Positions 62,920 through 64,000 of a DNA stretch of 64,000 bases are shown one piece after another (the first letter of the stretch is position 1; each line of letters opens with the position of its first letter). The notes under the pieces are model-generated. The model made no database searches. It was not told the DNA's origin and worked only from the letters and a program-made list of their open reading frames with translations. The position numbers were made by a program, and so were the translations under genes. The DNA lies in NCBI RefSeq assembly GCF_000503775.1, contig NZ_KI629786.1, forward strand, positions 752,634-816,633. Reading direction: 5' to 3'. This DNA is from Brevibacillus panacihumi W25 (GTDB lineage Bacteria; Bacillota; Bacilli; Brevibacillales; Brevibacillaceae).

Positions 62920-63789
62920 ATGCGTTTTGACGAAGCATACTCCGGCAATGTCTTTATCCGCAGCCATGCTGACTACGCGGAAAGCCAAGCCGTTATTTAC
63001 GGCATGCCGATGGACTGGACGGTAAGCTTCCGTCCGGGCTCTCGTTTTGGTCCTACCCGCATCCGCGAGGTTTCGATCGGGCTGGAAGAGTACAGCCCTT
63101 ATTTGGACAGGCTGTTGGAAGAAATCAAGTACTTCGACGCGGGCGATATTCCCCTGCCATTCGGCAACGTAGAAGGCAGCCTGGAAGCCATCCAGTCGTT
63201 TGTCTCGAAAGTGTTGGCAGACGGCAAATTCCCGCTTGGTCTCGGCGGCGAGCATCTCGTCTCCTGGCCAGTTTTCCAAGCGGTGTATGAAAAATACAAG
63301 GACATGGTCATCTTCCACTTCGATGCGCACACCGACTTGCGTGACCATTACGAGGGGTATCCATACTCCCATTCCACTCCGATCAAAAAGGCTTGCGACC
63401 TGATTGGCGGCAAAAACGTTTATTCCTTCGGGATTCGCAGCGGCATGAAGGAAGAGTTCGAGTGGGCGAAGGAAAACATGCATCTGTACAAATACGATGT
63501 GCTGGAACCGGTAAAACAGGTACTGCCTACCATTGGCAATCGCCCGATTTACCTGACCATCGACATCGATGTATTGGATCCGGCACATGCTCCCGGCACA
63601 GGCACAACCGAGGGAGGTGGCATTACCTCCCGTGAGTTGCTGGATACCATCCACTTCATGGCGAAAAATGGCGCAAACGTCATTGGTTGCGACCTCGTCG
63701 AAGTGGCGCCGGTATACGACCACAGCGAGATGACGCAGATCGTGGCTTCCAAGATCGTGCGCGAATTGCTGTTAGCTTTTGTAAAATAA
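62920..63789 (+). CDS. speB: Agmatinase
   Basis: 289-residue ureohydrolase converting agmatine to putrescine and urea. Mn-binding motifs are LGLGGEHLVSWP, FDAHTDLRD and TIDIDVLDPAHAPGTGT, all intact. ATG 62920 after GGAGAGGAG. It supplies putrescine for SpeE in the same operon. Confidence 0.95.
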   Translation: MRFDEAYSGNVFIRSHADYAESQAVIYGMPMDWTVSFRPGSRFGPTRIREVSIGLEEYSPYLDRLLEEIKYFDAGDIPLPFGNVEGSLEAIQSFVSKVLADGKFPLGLGGEHLVSWPVFQAVYEKYKDMVIFHFDAHTDLRDHYEGYPYSHSTPIKKACDLIGGKNVYSFGIRSGMKEEFEWAKENMHLYKYDVLEPVKQVLPTIGNRPIYLTIDIDVLDPAHAPGTGTTEGGGITSRELLDTIHFMAKNGANVIGCDLVEVAPVYDHSEMTQIVASKIVRELLLAFVK

Positions 63790-63803
63790 GAGGTTTCCGC
63801 ATA

Positions 63804-63838
63804 GCGTCTTCGGCGAAAAGTCGAAGGCGCTTTTGTTT
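63804..63838 (+). terminator. Terminator of speE-speB
   Basis: GCGTCTTCG / CGAAGGCGC (one G-T), 9-base loop, TTTTGTTTTG. Confidence 0.85.
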
Positions 63839-63882
63839 TGTTTTGTATTATTCAAAAGAACGATGAAGGACAGCAGCTGGTT

Positions 63883-64000
63883 GAGGAAAAAAGGGAAAAA
63901 AGCGCAAGGCATTTGGGATCTCGACCCAGGCGCAACGGAAAAGGCGGAACCCGCCCTTAGCGGCCAGCGCGCCCAGCAAGCCGTTAATTGCTAGTTGGTG
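63883..64000. repeat. Hairpin repeat element, copy 2 (cut by window end)
   Basis: The first 85-90 bases align with copy 1 from 41257 at roughly 80% identity, including GCATTTGGGATCT and AAAAGGCGGAAC, the nine-base left-arm insertion of different sequence (CCGCCCTTA) and GCGGCCA. The flank CTGGTTGAGG also matches copy 1 (CTGGTCGAGG), so the element may start about six bases earlier. The right half lies outside. Confidence 0.8.

Noticed and set aside
62131..63723. 530-codon minus-strand frame across speE and speB
   Set aside because: It spans two well-defined genes on the other strand, so it is a shadow.

Overview
The window looks like a chromosomal segment of a Bacillales member, most likely Brevibacillus or a close relative. 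The reasons are moderate GC with strong AGGAGG-type ribosome binding sites, TTG and GTG starts, a YhcN/YlaJ-type spore lipoprotein, bacillithiol genes (yojF-bshB2), a YpsC-type methyltransferase, S-layer homology (SLH) proteins, and a B. subtilis-like block ywfO-ywgA ... ywhD-pbpG-speE-speB. It starts inside a gene and ends inside a repeat element. The genus is inferred, not proven.

Layout. 1-4.6 kb: nucleoside ABC importer (nupOPQ type), a YedY/YuiH-like molybdo-oxidoreductase and a nucleoside phosphorylase, i.e. nucleoside uptake and phosphorolysis. 4.6-7.2 kb (minus): DinB protein, WYL/DeoR-like regulator, bshB2, yojF. 7.2-12.7 kb: ugpC-A-E-B-Q for glycerophosphodiester/glycerol-3-phosphate uptake, preceded by 11-bp-phased TTNACA repeats that look like a PhoP box. 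12.7-16.2 kb: MBL-fold hydrolase, SET-domain protein, glutaminyl-tRNA synthetase. 16.2-19.1 kb: NTF2-like protein, DinB protein with a divergent LysR regulator, spore lipoprotein. 19.2-21.7 kb: two-subunit GMC/gluconate-dehydrogenase-type oxidoreductase. 21.7-23.7 kb: an IS1182-family element sitting exactly in the TTCG loop of a terminator. 23.7-31.2 kb: housekeeping genes (AroC of the MAGN type with a LysR regulator, Ung, ThiN, GNAT, Fpg/Nei-like glycosylase, YpsC).

31.2-36.9 kb: SLH-DUF4855 secreted protein, a DoxX-like gene, a decayed duplicate of the DUF4855 gene end, and an AT-rich islet with two unrecognised genes. 36.9-41.2 kb: MFS exporter with a terminator hairpin in its leader, M29 aminopeptidase, a 55-codon gene, RluA-type pseudouridine synthase. 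41.2-47.9 kb: a 203-bp hairpin repeat, TetR plus DUF4188, then TetR-HlyD-RND efflux operon with clear operators. 48-64 kb: the ywfO-ywgA / ywhD-pbpG-speE-speB block, split by an 8.6-kb cell-surface cassette (thioredoxin-like membrane protein, SLH protein, 1339-residue cysteine-paired secreted protein, PPC-LCAT lipase, small membrane protein).

The least described items are the surface cassette, whose large protein has cysteine-bounded modules next to a CGYC thioredoxin-fold protein, and a family of roughly 200-bp structured inverted-repeat elements at about 23.4, 41.3 and 63.9 kb.
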